A stretch of 64,000 bases of DNA. It comes from Novosphingobium sp. Its GTDB lineage: Bacteria; Pseudomonadota; Alphaproteobacteria; Sphingomonadales; Sphingomonadaceae. The stretch covers positions 19,926 to 83,925 of the forward strand of contig NZ_JAIXPP010000030.1 of NCBI RefSeq assembly GCF_027486195.1, read 5' to 3'. The notes below the pieces were generated by a model that made no database searches, was not told where the DNA came from, and saw nothing but the letters and a program-made list of their open reading frames with translations. Position numbers and translations under genes: made by a program. Of the stretch, positions 9,293 through 18,874 are shown piece by piece (the stretch's first letter is position 1; each line of letters starts with the position of its first letter).

Positions 9293-9305
9293 AGGTTTTT
9301 CCTAT
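9291..9305. promoter_or_regulatory. LysR-type T-N11-A box, ATAGG-TTTTT-CCTAT
   Basis: A perfect inverted repeat of five bases around a five-base T spacer that satisfies the T-N11-A rule of LysR operators. It covers the start codon and part of the ribosome binding site of the LysR gene and lies 82 bases before liuA. Binding here would block the regulator's own translation start region. The assignment is from pattern and position only. Confidence 0.5.
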
Positions 9306-9386
9306 ACTACCCCGCGCGAAAATTCAATTTTTCCGAAGCTGGGGTTTGCCATAGACTGCTCCGGATAAAGAGGAGCCTGACTGGAA

Positions 9387-10550
9387 ATGCGCGCCACGCC
9401 CGAGCTTGATTTCGCCCTGCCTGAAAGCGCCCTGATGATCCGCGAGGCGGCTGGCCGCTTTGCCGACGAGCAGATCGCCCCGCTGGCCGCCAGAGTGGAT
9501 GCGGACGACTGGTTTCCGCGCGATCTCTGGCCCGCGATGGGCGCGCTTGGGCTGCATGGAATCACGGTGGAAGAGGAATGGGGCGGCCTCGGCCTCGGCT
9601 ACCTCGATCATGTGATCGCGGTCGAGGAAGTCAGCCGCGCATCGGCCTCGGTCGGCCTCAGCTATGGCGCGCATTCCAACCTCTGCGTCAATCAGATCCG
9701 CCGCTGGGGTAACGATGAGCAGAAGGCGAAGTACCTGCCGAAGCTGATTTCGGGCGAGCATCTGGGCAGTCTCGCCATGTCGGAAGCGGGGGCAGGATCG
9801 GACGTGGTTTCGATGAAGCTGAAGGCCGATCCGGTGCCGGGCGGCTTCAGGCTCAACGGCACGAAATTCTGGATCACCAACGCGACTTACGCCGATACTC
9901 TCGTGGTCTACGCGAAGACCGCGCCTGAGGCCGCCAGCCGCGGCATCACCGCCTTCCTGATCGAGAAGGACATGCCCGGCTTCTCCATCGGCCAGAAGAT
10001 CGACAAGATGGGCATGCGCGGCTCGCCCACCGCCGAACTCGTGTTCAACGATTGCTTCGTGCCCGAGGAAAACGTGATGGGCCCGCTGCACGGCGGGGTC
10101 GGCGTGCTGATGAGCGGCCTTGATTACGAGCGCGTCGTGCTCGCGGGCATCCAGCTCGGTCTGATGCAGGCCTGCCTCGATACGGTCATCCCCTATGTCC
10201 GTGAGCGCAAGCAGTTCGGCAAACCCATCGGTGCGTTCCAGCTGATGCAGGGCAAGGTGGCGGACATGTATGTCGCGCTGCAATCGGCGCGGGCCTATAC
10301 CTATGCCGTCGCGCGGGCGGCGGATGCGGGGCAGACGACGCGCTTCGATGCGGCGGGGGTGATCCTGCTGGGCAGCGAGGCGGCGTTCCGCGTGGCGGGC
10401 GAGGCGGTGCAGGCGCTGGGCGGCGCGGGCTATACCAAGGACTGGCCGGTGGAGCGCTATCTGCGCGATGCCAAGCTGCTCGATATCGGCGCGGGGACGA
10501 ACGAAATCCGGCGCATGCTGATCGGGCGCGAACTGATCGGGGCTGCGTGA
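9387..10550 (+). CDS. liuA: Isovaleryl-CoA dehydrogenase
   Basis: A 387-residue acyl-CoA dehydrogenase. It oxidises isovaleryl-CoA to 3-methylcrotonyl-CoA with FAD, handing electrons to ETF. The N-terminal helical domain has [15 protein letters not shown], the beta domain has [16 protein letters not shown] and KFWITNA (flavin contacts), and the C-terminal domain has [17 protein letters not shown] and [13 protein letters not shown]. The Glu of [10 protein letters not shown], at about residue 245, occupies the catalytic base position characteristic of isovaleryl-CoA dehydrogenases rather than the later position of medium-chain enzymes. The two methylcrotonyl-CoA carboxylase subunits follow directly, which fixes the pathway as leucine/isovalerate degradation. 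Confidence 0.92.
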   Translation: MRATPELDFALPESALMIREAAGRFADEQIAPLAARVDADDWFPRDLWPAMGALGLHGITVEEEWGGLGLGYLDHVIAVEEVSRASASVGLSYGAHSNLCVNQIRRWGNDEQKAKYLPKLISGEHLGSLAMSEAGAGSDVVSMKLKADPVPGGFRLNGTKFWITNATYADTLVVYAKTAPEAASRGITAFLIEKDMPGFSIGQKIDKMGMRGSPTAELVFNDCFVPEENVMGPLHGGVGVLMSGLDYERVVLAGIQLGLMQACLDTVIPYVRERKQFGKPIGAFQLMQGKVADMYVALQSARAYTYAVARAADAGQTTRFDAAGVILLGSEAAFRVAGEAVQALGGAGYTKDWPVERYLRDAKLLDIGAGTNEIRRMLIGRELIGAA

Positions 10551-12151
10551 TGTCCGGCCCAGTCCTCCCCACCAACCTCGATCCCACCAGCCCGGAGGCG
10601 CAGGCCCGCGCGGCGCACAACCGTGCGCTGGCAGCCGAATTGCGCGCCCGCGTCGCCAAGGCCGCGCTGGGCGGCGATGAAAAATCCCGCGCCCGCCACG
10701 TCTCGCGCGGCAAGCTGCTGCCGCGTGACCGCGTGGAGCGCCTGCTCGATCCCGGCTCGCCCTTCCTCGAACTCGGCCAGCTCGCGGCAAACGGCATGTA
10801 CGGCGATGAAGTCCCCGGCGCTGGTATCATCACCGGCATTGGCCGCGTCTCGGGCCGCCAGTGCATGATCTTCGCCAACGACGCGACGGTGAAGGGCGGT
10901 ACCTATTTCCCGATGACGGTGAAGAAGCACATCCGCGCGCAGGAAGTCGCGGCGGCGAACCGGTTGCCGTGCATCTATCTCGTCGACAGCGGCGGGGCGA
11001 ACCTGCCCAACCAGGCCGAGGTCTTCCCGGATCGCGACCATTTCGGCCGCTTCTTCTACAACCAGGCGCAGATGAGCGCGGCTGGCATTCCCCAGATCGC
11101 CAGCGTGATGGGCAGCTGCACTGCGGGCGGCGCTTACGTGCCTGCGATGAGCGACGAAAGCGTGATCGTGCGCGAGCAGGGCACGATCTTCCTTGCTGGC
11201 CCACCCTTGGTGAAAGCCGCAACGGGCGAGGAAATCAGCGCCGAGGCGCTCGGCGGCGGGGATTTGCATGCGCGCAAATCCGGCGTGGTCGATCACCTGG
11301 CAGACAACGACGAACATGCGCTGACGATCGTGCGCGATATCGTATCTCATCTCGGCGAGAAAATAGGGACAGTCCCCAATTTCCAGCCGCCGCGCCCGCC
11401 CAAATACGACGCCGAAGACCTCTACTCGATCATCCCCGATGACGTGCGCGCGCCCTATGATGTGCACGAAGTCATCGCCCGCATCGTGGACGGCAGCGAG
11501 TTCCACGAATTCAAGGCGCTCTACGGCGCCACGCTCGTCTGCGGCTTTGCGCATATCTGGGGCATGCCGGTGGCGATCCTCGCCAACAACGGCGTCCTCT
11601 TCAGCGAAAGCGCGCAGAAGGGCGCGCATTTCATCGAGCTCGCGTGCCAGCGCCGCATTCCGCTGCTGTTCCTGCAGAACATCTCGGGCTTCATGGTCGG
11701 CGGGAAGTATGAGGCGGAAGGCATTGCCAAGCATGGCGCGAAGCTGGTGACGGCGGTCGCCACCGCGCAAGTGCCCAAGCTGACGGTGCTCATCGGCGGA
11801 AGCTTCGGCGCTGGCAACTATGGCATGTGCGGCCGCGCCTACGATCCGCGCTTCCTCTTCACCTGGCCCAACGCGCGCATCAGCGTGATGGGCGGGGAGC
11901 AGGCCGCTTCGGTGCTGGCAACGGTCCACCGCGATGCGGACAAGTGGACGCCGGAAGAAGCCGAAGCTTTCAAGGCCCCGATCCGCCAGAAGTACGAGGA
12001 CGAGGGCAACCCCTATTACGCCACCGCCCGCGTTTGGGATGACGGCGTGATCGACCCGGTGCAGACTCGCGATGTGCTGGGGCTGGCGCTGGGCGTCTGC
12101 CTCGAAACCCCGATTGCGGAGGCGCCCCGCTTCGGGGTGTTCAGGATGTGA
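10550..12151 (+). CDS. liuB: Methylcrotonyl-CoA carboxylase carboxyltransferase (beta) subunit
   Basis: A 533-residue biotin-dependent carboxyltransferase. It moves CO2 from carboxybiotin on the alpha subunit to 3-methylcrotonyl-CoA, giving 3-methylglutaconyl-CoA. Visible family motifs are [20 protein letters not shown] near residue 55, [28 protein letters not shown], and in the C-terminal half [20 protein letters not shown] and [16 protein letters not shown], typical of MCC beta rather than propionyl-CoA carboxylase. The ATG at 10550 shares one base with the liuA stop (TGATG); a GTG one codon earlier is possible. The next gene starts with the same overlap. Confidence 0.93.
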   Translation: MSGPVLPTNLDPTSPEAQARAAHNRALAAELRARVAKAALGGDEKSRARHVSRGKLLPRDRVERLLDPGSPFLELGQLAANGMYGDEVPGAGIITGIGRVSGRQCMIFANDATVKGGTYFPMTVKKHIRAQEVAAANRLPCIYLVDSGGANLPNQAEVFPDRDHFGRFFYNQAQMSAAGIPQIASVMGSCTAGGAYVPAMSDESVIVREQGTIFLAGPPLVKAATGEEISAEALGGGDLHARKSGVVDHLADNDEHALTIVRDIVSHLGEKIGTVPNFQPPRPPKYDAEDLYSIIPDDVRAPYDVHEVIARIVDGSEFHEFKALYGATLVCGFAHIWGMPVAILANNGVLFSESAQKGAHFIELACQRRIPLLFLQNISGFMVGGKYEAEGIAKHGAKLVTAVATAQVPKLTVLIGGSFGAGNYGMCGRAYDPRFLFTWPNARISVMGGEQAASVLATVHRDADKWTPEEAEAFKAPIRQKYEDEGNPYYATARVWDDGVIDPVQTRDVLGLALGVCLETPIAEAPRFGVFRM

Positions 12152-12621
12152 TGTCCATGATGACCCTCTTCTCCGCCCTCGCCCTCGCCGCCGCGCCGCT
12201 TCCGCAGGGGGAGCGCCTGCCGCCACCCGATTTCGCCGAAAAGGAAGTCATCGCCGTCGTCGATGCGCTGTTCGCCACGCTGGAGAAGGGCGATGGCCCC
12301 GCGCTGCTTCAGCTGGTCTATCCGCAGGGCCGCGTCACCGCGCGCGGCACCTTGCGCAGCGGGTTTACCGGCCTGCGCACCCAGAGCTTTGCGGAGTATG
12401 CGGCGAACATGAAGCTGGGCTCGGGCTTTCACGAGCAGATCAGCGACATGATCGTCGAGCGCGACGGCGATGTCGCGATGGTCTGGGCACCGTTCACCGT
12501 CTCGATTGAGGGCAAGGTCGTCAGCTGCGGCATCGATCACTTCGATTTCGTCCGCGAGAACGGCACGTGGAAGGTAATGAACCTCACCTTCTCCTCGCGC
12601 ACGGAAGGGTGCGGCGCATGA
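12151..12621 (+). CDS. NTF2-like (SnoaL/DUF4440-type) periplasmic protein inside the liu operon
   Basis: A 156-residue protein with an N-terminal hydrophobic leader (MTLFSALALAAAPLPQ) that looks like a signal peptide, followed by a cone-shaped NTF2-like fold: EVIAVVDALFATLEKGD is the first helix, and the last strands are FVRENGTWKVMNLTFSSR. It sits between the two methylcrotonyl-CoA carboxylase subunits with a TGATG overlap upstream and an ATGA overlap downstream, so its expression is tied to theirs. No catalytic residue can be named. The link to leucine degradation is by position only, and a periplasmic location is odd for a helper of a cytoplasmic enzyme. Confidence 0.75.
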   Translation: MSMMTLFSALALAAAPLPQGERLPPPDFAEKEVIAVVDALFATLEKGDGPALLQLVYPQGRVTARGTLRSGFTGLRTQSFAEYAANMKLGSGFHEQISDMIVERDGDVAMVWAPFTVSIEGKVVSCGIDHFDFVRENGTWKVMNLTFSSRTEGCGA

Positions 12622-14477
12622 TCCAGTCTCTCCTTATCGCCAATCGCGGCGAGATCGCCTGCCGCATCATTCGCACCGCGCGCAGCATGGGCATTCGCAC
12701 CGTTGCGGTCTATTCTGATGCCGATGCCAAGGCCCTGCATGTGCGGCAGGCGGACGAGGCGGTGCATATCGGCCCAAGCCCGGCGCGCGAGAGCTATCTT
12801 GTCAGCGAGAAGATCATCGCCGCTGCGAAGGCGACGGGCGCAGAGGCCATCCATCCCGGCTACGGCTTTCTCTCCGAAAACGCCGCTTTCGCGCAGGCCG
12901 TGATCGACGCAGGGCTGATCTGGGTCGGCCCGAAGCCCGCGAGTATCACCGCGATGGGCCTGAAGGACGCGGCCAAGCAGCTGATGGCGGCGGCGGGCGT
13001 ACCCGTTACGCCGGGCTATATGGGCGAGAACCAGGACCCGGCGTTCCTTGCCAGCCAAGCGGCGGAAATCGGCTATCCCGTCCTGATCAAGGCCGTTGCG
13101 GGCGGGGGCGGCAAGGGGATGCGCAAGGTGGAAGCGGCGGCGGATTTCGCCGATGCGCTTGCCTCGTGCCAGCGCGAGGCGGCGGCTTCGTTCGGCAATG
13201 CCCATGTGCTGATCGAGAAATGCATCCAGCGCCCGCGCCATATCGAGGTGCAGGTCTTCGGCGATACCCACGGCAATGTGGTGCACTTGTTCGAGCGCGA
13301 CTGCTCGCTCCAGCGCCGCCACCAGAAAGTGATCGAGGAAGCCCCCGCGCCGGGGATGGACGAGGCGACGCGCGAAGCGCTCTGCGCGGCGGCGGTGAAG
13401 GCGGCCAAGGCGGTCGATTATGTCGGCGCGGGGACGATCGAATTTATTGCCGATGCTTCTGAGGGCCTGCGCGCGGACCGCATCTGGTTCATGGAAATGA
13501 ACACGCGGCTGCAGGTGGAGCATCCGGTGACTGAGATGATCACCGGGGTTGATCTCGTCGAATGGCAACTGCGCGTGGCGAGCGGTGAGCCGCTGCCGAA
13601 GCGGCAGGATGAGCTTTCGATCAACGGCTGGGCGATGGAAGCACGGCTCTATGCGGAGGATCCGGCGAAGGGGTTTTTGCCGAGTACGGGGCGGCTCGAA
13701 TACTTGCTCTTCCCAGCCGAAGGCCGCATCGAAATGGGCGTGGAGGAGGGCGACTCCATTTCGCCGTTTTACGACCCGATGGTCGCGAAGCTTGTCGTGC
13801 ATGGCGACGACCGTGCACAGGCGATTGACCGGTTGAGGGAGTTGGCCTCAGGAACTGAGGTCTGGCCGGTCCGTACGAACGCTGGATTCATCGAGCGAGT
13901 GATGCACGATTCCGACTTTGTCGCAGGCCATATCGATACGGGCTTCATAGCAGCACGCGGCGACGCACTCATTCCGCCCGATGAGCCAGACGATCTGATC
14001 TGGGGGACTGCCGCGACGTTCGCGTTGCAGAAGGTGCGCGATGCCGACGGGGGTCTTGCTGGCTTTCGGCTCAATGCTTCTTCGCGAGTTTCGGTGACAT
14101 TGAGCCATCGGGATTCGACGCGGACGCTTACGGACGATCTCGTCCTGGCAGAAGCGACCGGATACACTACCGACGATGGCGTGCTGGTCTTCCACAAGGG
14201 GACGGTGTTCCAGTTTCTCAAGGGTAAGCGCAGTGCCGGCCACCTCCACGCCTCCGACGGCGCCATCCTCGCCCCCATGCCCGGCAAGGTCATCGCGGTC
14301 GAAGTCACCGCAGGCGACACCGTCACCAAGGGCCAGAAGCTGCTCGTGCTCGAAGCCATGAAGATGGAACACGCGCTCACCGCGCCGTTCGATGGGACGG
14401 TGGCGGAGCTGACCGTGGCGGTGGGCTCGCAAGTGCAGGTCGAGGCGCTGCTGGTGCGCGTGGAGAAGGCGGAATAG
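12618..14477 (+). CDS. liuD: Methylcrotonyl-CoA carboxylase biotin-carboxylase (alpha) subunit
   Basis: A 619-residue protein combining biotin carboxylase and biotin carrier domains. It carboxylates its own biotin with ATP and bicarbonate for use by the beta subunit. The N-terminus (SLLIANRGEIACRIIRTA) and HPGYGFLSENAAFAQAV are standard, the ATP-grasp glycine loop is KAVAGGGGKGMRKVE, and EMNTRLQVEHPVTEMITG is the carboxylase active-site segment. The C-terminal biotinyl domain has LEAMKMEHAL with the biotin lysine near residue 582. It begins with an ATGA overlap on the NTF2-like gene. Codons between about 13840 and 14160 are slightly less GC rich than the rest. Confidence 0.95.
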   Translation: MIQSLLIANRGEIACRIIRTARSMGIRTVAVYSDADAKALHVRQADEAVHIGPSPARESYLVSEKIIAAAKATGAEAIHPGYGFLSENAAFAQAVIDAGLIWVGPKPASITAMGLKDAAKQLMAAAGVPVTPGYMGENQDPAFLASQAAEIGYPVLIKAVAGGGGKGMRKVEAAADFADALASCQREAAASFGNAHVLIEKCIQRPRHIEVQVFGDTHGNVVHLFERDCSLQRRHQKVIEEAPAPGMDEATREALCAAAVKAAKAVDYVGAGTIEFIADASEGLRADRIWFMEMNTRLQVEHPVTEMITGVDLVEWQLRVASGEPLPKRQDELSINGWAMEARLYAEDPAKGFLPSTGRLEYLLFPAEGRIEMGVEEGDSISPFYDPMVAKLVVHGDDRAQAIDRLRELASGTEVWPVRTNAGFIERVMHDSDFVAGHIDTGFIAARGDALIPPDEPDDLIWGTAATFALQKVRDADGGLAGFRLNASSRVSVTLSHRDSTRTLTDDLVLAEATGYTTDDGVLVFHKGTVFQFLKGKRSAGHLHASDGAILAPMPGKVIAVEVTAGDTVTKGQKLLVLEAMKMEHALTAPFDGTVAELTVAVGSQVQVEALLVRVEKAE

Positions 14478-14484
14478 CCCACAT

Positions 14485-14548
14485 CCGTTCGTGTCGAGCG
14501 AAGTCGAGACACAGTGCGCGGTGTCTCGACTTCGCTCGACACGAACGG
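14485..14548. repeat. Perfect 28-bp inverted repeat between liuD and the MaoC gene
   Basis: Arms 14485-14512 and 14521-14548 are exact reverse complements around an 8-base loop. The core GTGTCGAGCGAAGTCGAGACAC is of the dispersed intergenic type common in sphingomonad genomes. There is no T-run, so it is not a standard terminator, but a transcript would fold into a very stable hairpin between liuD and the next gene and could stabilise the upstream message or reduce read-through. Confidence 0.9.
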
Positions 14549-14569
14549 GTTGGGTTTTGGGAGGATAGA

Positions 14570-15022
14570 ATGGCAGGCCGCTACTTCGATGAATGGCAGG
14601 TGGGCGACAAGATCGCGCACGAAATCCGCCGCACCGTGACCGAGACGGACAACCTCCTGTTCTCGGTGATGACGCACAACCCGCAGCCGCTGCATATCGA
14701 TGCCGAGGCCGCGCGAGCCAGCGAGTTCGGGCAGATCCTCGTCAACGGCACTTTCACGTTCGCGCTGATGGTGGGGCTATCGGTCGGCGATACGACCGTG
14801 GGCACGCTCGTCGCCAATCTGGGTTATGACAAGCTGGTGATGCCCAAACCCGTGTTCCTCGGCGATACCCTGCGCGCCACCAGCGAAGTGATGGAACTGC
14901 GCGCGAGCAAGTCGCGCCCCGATGCGGGGATCGTCACCTTCACGCACGAAGCGCTCAACCAGCGCGACGATGTCGTCTGCCGGTGCCTGCGGATGGCCTT
15001 GCTGCACAAGAAGCTCAACTGA
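14570..15022 (+). CDS. MaoC-like (R)-hydratase / dehydratase
   Basis: A 150-residue single hot-dog-fold protein of the MaoC/hydratase 2 group. The motif NPQPLHIDAEAARASEFG at about residues 38-55 carries the Asn-x-x-x-x-His pair that forms the catalytic site in such enzymes, and GQILVNGTFTFALMVGLSV is the following conserved helix. Family members hydrate enoyl-CoA or mesaconyl-CoA type substrates. It follows liuD on the same strand after a strong hairpin. The operon lacks an enoyl-CoA-hydratase-type methylglutaconyl-CoA hydratase (liuC), so this protein could take that step; that is inference. A GGGAGG element lies about eight bases before the ATG. Confidence 0.8.
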   Translation: MAGRYFDEWQVGDKIAHEIRRTVTETDNLLFSVMTHNPQPLHIDAEAARASEFGQILVNGTFTFALMVGLSVGDTTVGTLVANLGYDKLVMPKPVFLGDTLRATSEVMELRASKSRPDAGIVTFTHEALNQRDDVVCRCLRMALLHKKLN

Positions 15023-15039
15023 GACCTACACCCAACCCC

Positions 15040-15115
15040 GCTCATGCTGAGCTTGTCGAAGCATCATCCCAGACGGTCGCGCCAGCAACCTTCGACAAGC
15101 TCAGGGTGAGCGGAC
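15040..15115. repeat. Imperfect 24-bp inverted repeat between converging genes
   Basis: Arms 15040-15063 and 15092-15115 pair over 24 bases with two mismatches; the core CTGAGCTTGTCGAAG is a well-known dispersed motif in sphingomonads. It lies between the 3' ends of the MaoC gene (plus) and the L,D-transpeptidase-like gene (minus), where a bidirectional transcription barrier would make sense. Confidence 0.85.
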
Positions 15116-15132
15116 GTGGGAGTTAGGCCGGC

Positions 15133-15825
15133 TTAGCTAGTCGCGAAGAGCAGGCAGCCGGGGCCGAGCTGTTCGAGCACCTGCGTGATGACGCGCGGGT
15201 TCACCGCGAAGCAGCCCTGGCTGCGTCCGATGCGGCCCTGAACCGCGACCAGGGCGGGATCGACGTAGCGGGCGGCATGGATCACGATGCCGCGCTCCAT
15301 CGCCCGGTCATTATCCGGATCGAGCCCGACCAGCCGCCGCGAACGGCCATGCTTGCCGTAGTAGAGCTCGCCCGTGACATAGCTGCCACGCGAGGACGCC
15401 TCTGAGTCCATCAGATTCGAGAAGTGTTCGGCAATGCCGCGATTCGCCGGGTCCGAGCCCTTGCCATGCGCGACCAGCAGCGGCGCGGAGACCGTGCCGC
15501 TCGCCAGATCGACGATATGAAAGCGCGCCTCGCGCGAGGGCTGGGAGAAATCGACGATGCCGATGCGGTCGCGCACCGCGATCGCCGCGCTGTGCTTGTC
15601 GAGCGCGGCGAGGGCGCGCGGCACGAGCGGAAGAATGCCGGAGCGGGCGATTGCGACCGATTCGCCCTGGACCGAGGGCGCGTCGGCGTCCGGCACGGGC
15701 ACCGTGCCCCAGAAGGTACCGCCCGGAAGGTCGGCATCCTGGGCACGCAGCGGGTCGCGCGGTAGTGCGAGCGAAGCAGCGGTTCCGGCGATGGCGCCGA
15801 TGAACTGGCGCCGCTTGATGATCAT
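15133..15825 (-). CDS. Murein L,D-transpeptidase catalytic-domain family protein (YkuD_2)
   Basis: A 230-residue exported protein. The N-terminus IIKRRQFIGAIAGTAASLALP has a twin-arginine (Tat) motif, RRQFIG, followed by a hydrophobic stretch. The C-terminal half shows the L,D-transpeptidase-like catalytic arrangement: HGKGSDPANRG, then VIHAARYVDP and finally GRSQGCFAVNP, where the Cys would be the nucleophile and the upstream His its partner. This family is commonly annotated as murein L,D-transpeptidase, though activity is rarely shown. The ATG at 15825 is chosen because the Tat signal starts there; the open frame runs further upstream without signal-like sequence. Confidence 0.8.
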   Translation of the reverse strand: MIIKRRQFIGAIAGTAASLALPRDPLRAQDADLPGGTFWGTVPVPDADAPSVQGESVAIARSGILPLVPRALAALDKHSAAIAVRDRIGIVDFSQPSREARFHIVDLASGTVSAPLLVAHGKGSDPANRGIAEHFSNLMDSEASSRGSYVTGELYYGKHGRSRRLVGLDPDNDRAMERGIVIHAARYVDPALVAVQGRIGRSQGCFAVNPRVITQVLEQLGPGCLLFATS

Positions 15826-16249
15826 TGTCCCGGCAAATCCCGAATGCGGTTGCGTTCCCCGGATCATATAAGGCAGGCAAAGGTTGATGATCCAACCCCC
15901 AAGGCCGCTGGCTTGCGACGAAGCGTGGCGTCCGCGCCACTGGCCGTTTAAAACGGGACTTTTACCTTCGTGAGGCCCGCGCACGATCATCCATGCGGTC
16001 TAGGTTCATTTCCCTAGTTTCACTACCTAACTAAAGGATAAGTCTGAACCCAAGCTGACTGGATTGCGCTGCCCGGCAAATGTATCGAAGGAATTTATAC
16101 TGCGTAGTCCCACTGCAACACTTTGTCAGGAATCCCGGTTTTTCGCCAATTCCGCGTTACATTTTGCGTAAGAATGTCAAAAAAGTGTCATGCAAGCCTC
16201 CTAGAGGCCGCCTCAGACAGAAACAGTTCTCCCCCATCTGAGGTTAATT
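15826..16249. other. 424-bp intergenic region between divergent genes
   Basis: Separates the minus-strand L,D-transpeptidase-like gene and the plus-strand TonB receptor, so both promoters must lie here. The stretch 16010-16200 is clearly less GC rich than the genes around it. I see no convincing hairpin terminator, RNA structure or open frame with coding character. A CCGTT-TAAA-AACGG palindrome lies near 15940-15960. Confidence 0.5.
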
Positions 16250-18847
16250 ATGACACTCGCTCATACCCTCCGTACCGGCCTGCTGGCCGGCGCGGGCGTC
16301 CTTGCACTTGCTTCGACCCCCGCCTTCGCAGCCGCTGCCGAAGCTGCCGCCACCGAAGCCGCGCCAGCGCCTGCTGCCGGTCTGCCGGACGGCGTTCCGA
16401 TCGAGGAAATCGTCGTCACCGCAACGAAGCGCGAAACCAATCTGCAGAAGACCCCGATCTCGATCTCGGTGATGAGCGCGGAAACTATCCGCGAGCGCCG
16501 GGTGCAGAGCCTGCTCGACCTCGCCGACGGCGGCGTGCCGAGCCTTCGCGTTGCGACCTTCGAAGCGCGCCAGTCGGCTCTCACCATCGGCATCCGCGGC
16601 ATCGTTCCGCTCGACGCCAACCAGCCGGCCCGCGAACAGGGCGTCGGCATCTATATCGATGGCGTCTATCTCGGCCGCCAGCATGGTCTCAACACCGGCC
16701 TGTTCGATATCGAACGCGTCGAAGTGCTCAAGGGGCCGCAGGGCACCCTGTTCGGCCGCAATACCGAAGGCGGCGCGCTCTCGCTGGTCTCGAAGGCGCC
16801 CACCGGCGAATTCGGCGGCAGCATCGATGGCAGCATCGGCAACATCGGCTCGCGCAGCGCTGCGATCCACCTCAACCTGCCCGAAGTGAAGGGCTTTTCG
16901 ATCAAGCTCGATGGTGTCTACCAGCACCAGGATCCCGTCACCAAGAACCCGCTGCAGGGTCAGGAAGGCTGGGGCCTGTTCGATCGCAAGGGTTTCCGCG
17001 CTGCCGTGCGCTGGAAGCCGGTCGATGGCATTACCAACGATTTCACCTATGACGTTGCGCGCGACGAGAACACGCCGTTCTACAGCCAGCTGCTCAACTA
17101 CAACCCCAACAATTGCCTCAGCGGCGGCACGAACGCCTCGCCGCTGGCGATCCCCGCCGGCAGCACCTGCACCACCCCCGGCACTGCCTTTGTCGGCACG
17201 CAGGGCACCGTTCGTTCGCTTCTTCCGGGCGTTGAGGTCAACGGCGACACCCTGATGCGCACGGCCGACATCGGCGTTCCGCAGCGCCGCAGCTTTGATG
17301 AGACGCACGGCTTCACCAACGTCCTCAAGTGGAAGATCTCGCCGGAAGTCGAACTGCGCTCGATCACCGCATGGCGCGGCGTGGACGTGCAGCAGTGGGA
17401 CAACTCGGGCGGCGCGCACCGCGTGCCAGTTGTCAACTACACGCCGGCGTGCACCACGAATGGCCCGGCGAGCTGCACCTTCAGCCGCTACAGCCTCGCT
17501 GACCTGCGCCAGCGCCAGTTCAGCCAGGAACTGCAGGCTGTCGGCACGATCGGTTCGGTCGATTACGTCGCCGGCCTCTACTACTTCAACGAGCACGTGA
17601 GCGACACCGCCGCCACGCCGAACTCGATGCGCGTGATCTACAACACGCCGACGCAGGCGACTTATGTGCCCACCACGTTCTGCACGGCCGATACCCCCGA
17701 ATTCGTCGGCAAGGCCGTCAACGGCTGCTCGATCGACCGCGCCTCGCAGGTTCGTTCCAAGAGCTATGCCGTGTTCGGCCAGGCCACCTGGAATGCGACC
17801 GAGCAGCTGCACATCACCGTTGGCGGCCGCTACACCTGGGACGAGAAGCAGGGTCAGCTGATCTATTCGCGCGGCGTCGACTACCGCACCAACCCGACGA
17901 TCGCGGCGCAGAACGGCTACGCGCCGCTTGACAAGAAGTGGCGCCGGTTCAACCCGCTGGTCACCATTGCCTACGACTTCAACAACGAAGTCCATGGCTA
18001 TGCCAAGTACGCGACCGGCTACCGCGCCGGCGGCGCCAGCTCGCGCACGTCCGACTACCGCGCGTTCAACCCGGAAGACGTCAAGAGCTACGAGGTCGGT
18101 GTGAAGGCGGACCTGTTCAACCGCCACGCCCGCTTCAACCTTGCCGCCTACATGATGGACCGCACGGGCAGCCAGGTCGACCTTTCGACCATCCAGCCCA
18201 CCGCGACCGGCAACTTCAACAACCTCGTGACCTTCAACGCCCCGGGCACCACGAAGATCCGCGGTATCGAAGCCGACCTCACGGTGAAGCCGGTCAACAA
18301 CCTGACGATGAACTTCTCCTACGCCTATACCTACACCGACATTCCGCTGGTGCCGGTGACGTATACGCAGTTCAGCAGCACGGGCGCCCCGCTCAACAGC
18401 ACGACGGTGCTGCAGAAGTTCTACATCGTCTACACGCCGCGCAATGCGGCCAGCGCATCGGTTGACTACGACCTGCCGGAAATCCTTGGCGGCGCCCGCC
18501 CCAAGCTGCACGTCGATGCCAACTATGCCCAGGCGACGCAGACCTTCGACCAGTTCGCGACGAAGGCCGACGCGAGCTTCATCGTCAACGCCCGCCTGTC
18601 GCTGCTCGATATCGGGCTTGGCGGCGGTGCTGCCAACAAGCTCAATATCGGTTTGTGGAGCCGCAACGTGTTCAACAACCAGCTCGTCTATCGCCGCGAT
18701 CCGTCGAACAGCCTTCCCGCTGTCCAGACCAGCGGCCCGGCTGGCACGAACGTCGTCGTGATCGGCAACAATGGCAGCGTCCTGGGCGATTACGGCAACT
18801 TCAACATGCCGCGCACCTTCGGTTTCGACGCTTCGATCAAGTTCTGA
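16250..18847 (+). CDS. TonB-dependent outer membrane receptor
   Basis: An 865-residue receptor with a signal peptide ending near ALASTPAFAA, an Ala-rich linker, and the TonB box EEIVVTATKR at about residues 50-59. The plug domain has VQSLLDLADGGVPSLRV, GIGIRGIV-like TIGIRGIVPLD and the plug-end signature RVEVLKGPQGTLFGRNTEGG. The barrel follows to the C-terminal FGFDASIKF, ending in Phe. Such receptors import scarce large substrates (siderophores, glycans, aromatic compounds) using TonB energy. No siderophore gene is nearby, so the ligand is not known. The start has no strong Shine-Dalgarno; AGGTTAATT precedes the ATG. Confidence 0.93.
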   Translation: MTLAHTLRTGLLAGAGVLALASTPAFAAAAEAAATEAAPAPAAGLPDGVPIEEIVVTATKRETNLQKTPISISVMSAETIRERRVQSLLDLADGGVPSLRVATFEARQSALTIGIRGIVPLDANQPAREQGVGIYIDGVYLGRQHGLNTGLFDIERVEVLKGPQGTLFGRNTEGGALSLVSKAPTGEFGGSIDGSIGNIGSRSAAIHLNLPEVKGFSIKLDGVYQHQDPVTKNPLQGQEGWGLFDRKGFRAAVRWKPVDGITNDFTYDVARDENTPFYSQLLNYNPNNCLSGGTNASPLAIPAGSTCTTPGTAFVGTQGTVRSLLPGVEVNGDTLMRTADIGVPQRRSFDETHGFTNVLKWKISPEVELRSITAWRGVDVQQWDNSGGAHRVPVVNYTPACTTNGPASCTFSRYSLADLRQRQFSQELQAVGTIGSVDYVAGLYYFNEHVSDTAATPNSMRVIYNTPTQATYVPTTFCTADTPEFVGKAVNGCSIDRASQVRSKSYAVFGQATWNATEQLHITVGGRYTWDEKQGQLIYSRGVDYRTNPTIAAQNGYAPLDKKWRRFNPLVTIAYDFNNEVHGYAKYATGYRAGGASSRTSDYRAFNPEDVKSYEVGVKADLFNRHARFNLAAYMMDRTGSQVDLSTIQPTATGNFNNLVTFNAPGTTKIRGIEADLTVKPVNNLTMNFSYAYTYTDIPLVPVTYTQFSSTGAPLNSTTVLQKFYIVYTPRNAASASVDYDLPEILGGARPKLHVDANYAQATQTFDQFATKADASFIVNARLSLLDIGLGGGAANKLNIGLWSRNVFNNQLVYRRDPSNSLPAVQTSGPAGTNVVVIGNNGSVLGDYGNFNMPRTFGFDASIKF

Positions 18848-18874
18848 TCGCAGCGCGGGATTGCACACGCAAAG

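Noticed and set aside
13840..14160. Lower-GC patch in liuD that could suggest a foreign segment
   Set aside because: The frame and the carboxylase-to-biotinyl linker are continuous; linkers of this type vary freely, so transfer is not needed to explain it.
16244..18868. Long open frame on the minus strand opposite the TonB receptor
   Set aside because: It has no recognisable domain and mirrors the high-GC third positions of the real receptor gene, whose plug and barrel motifs are unmistakable.
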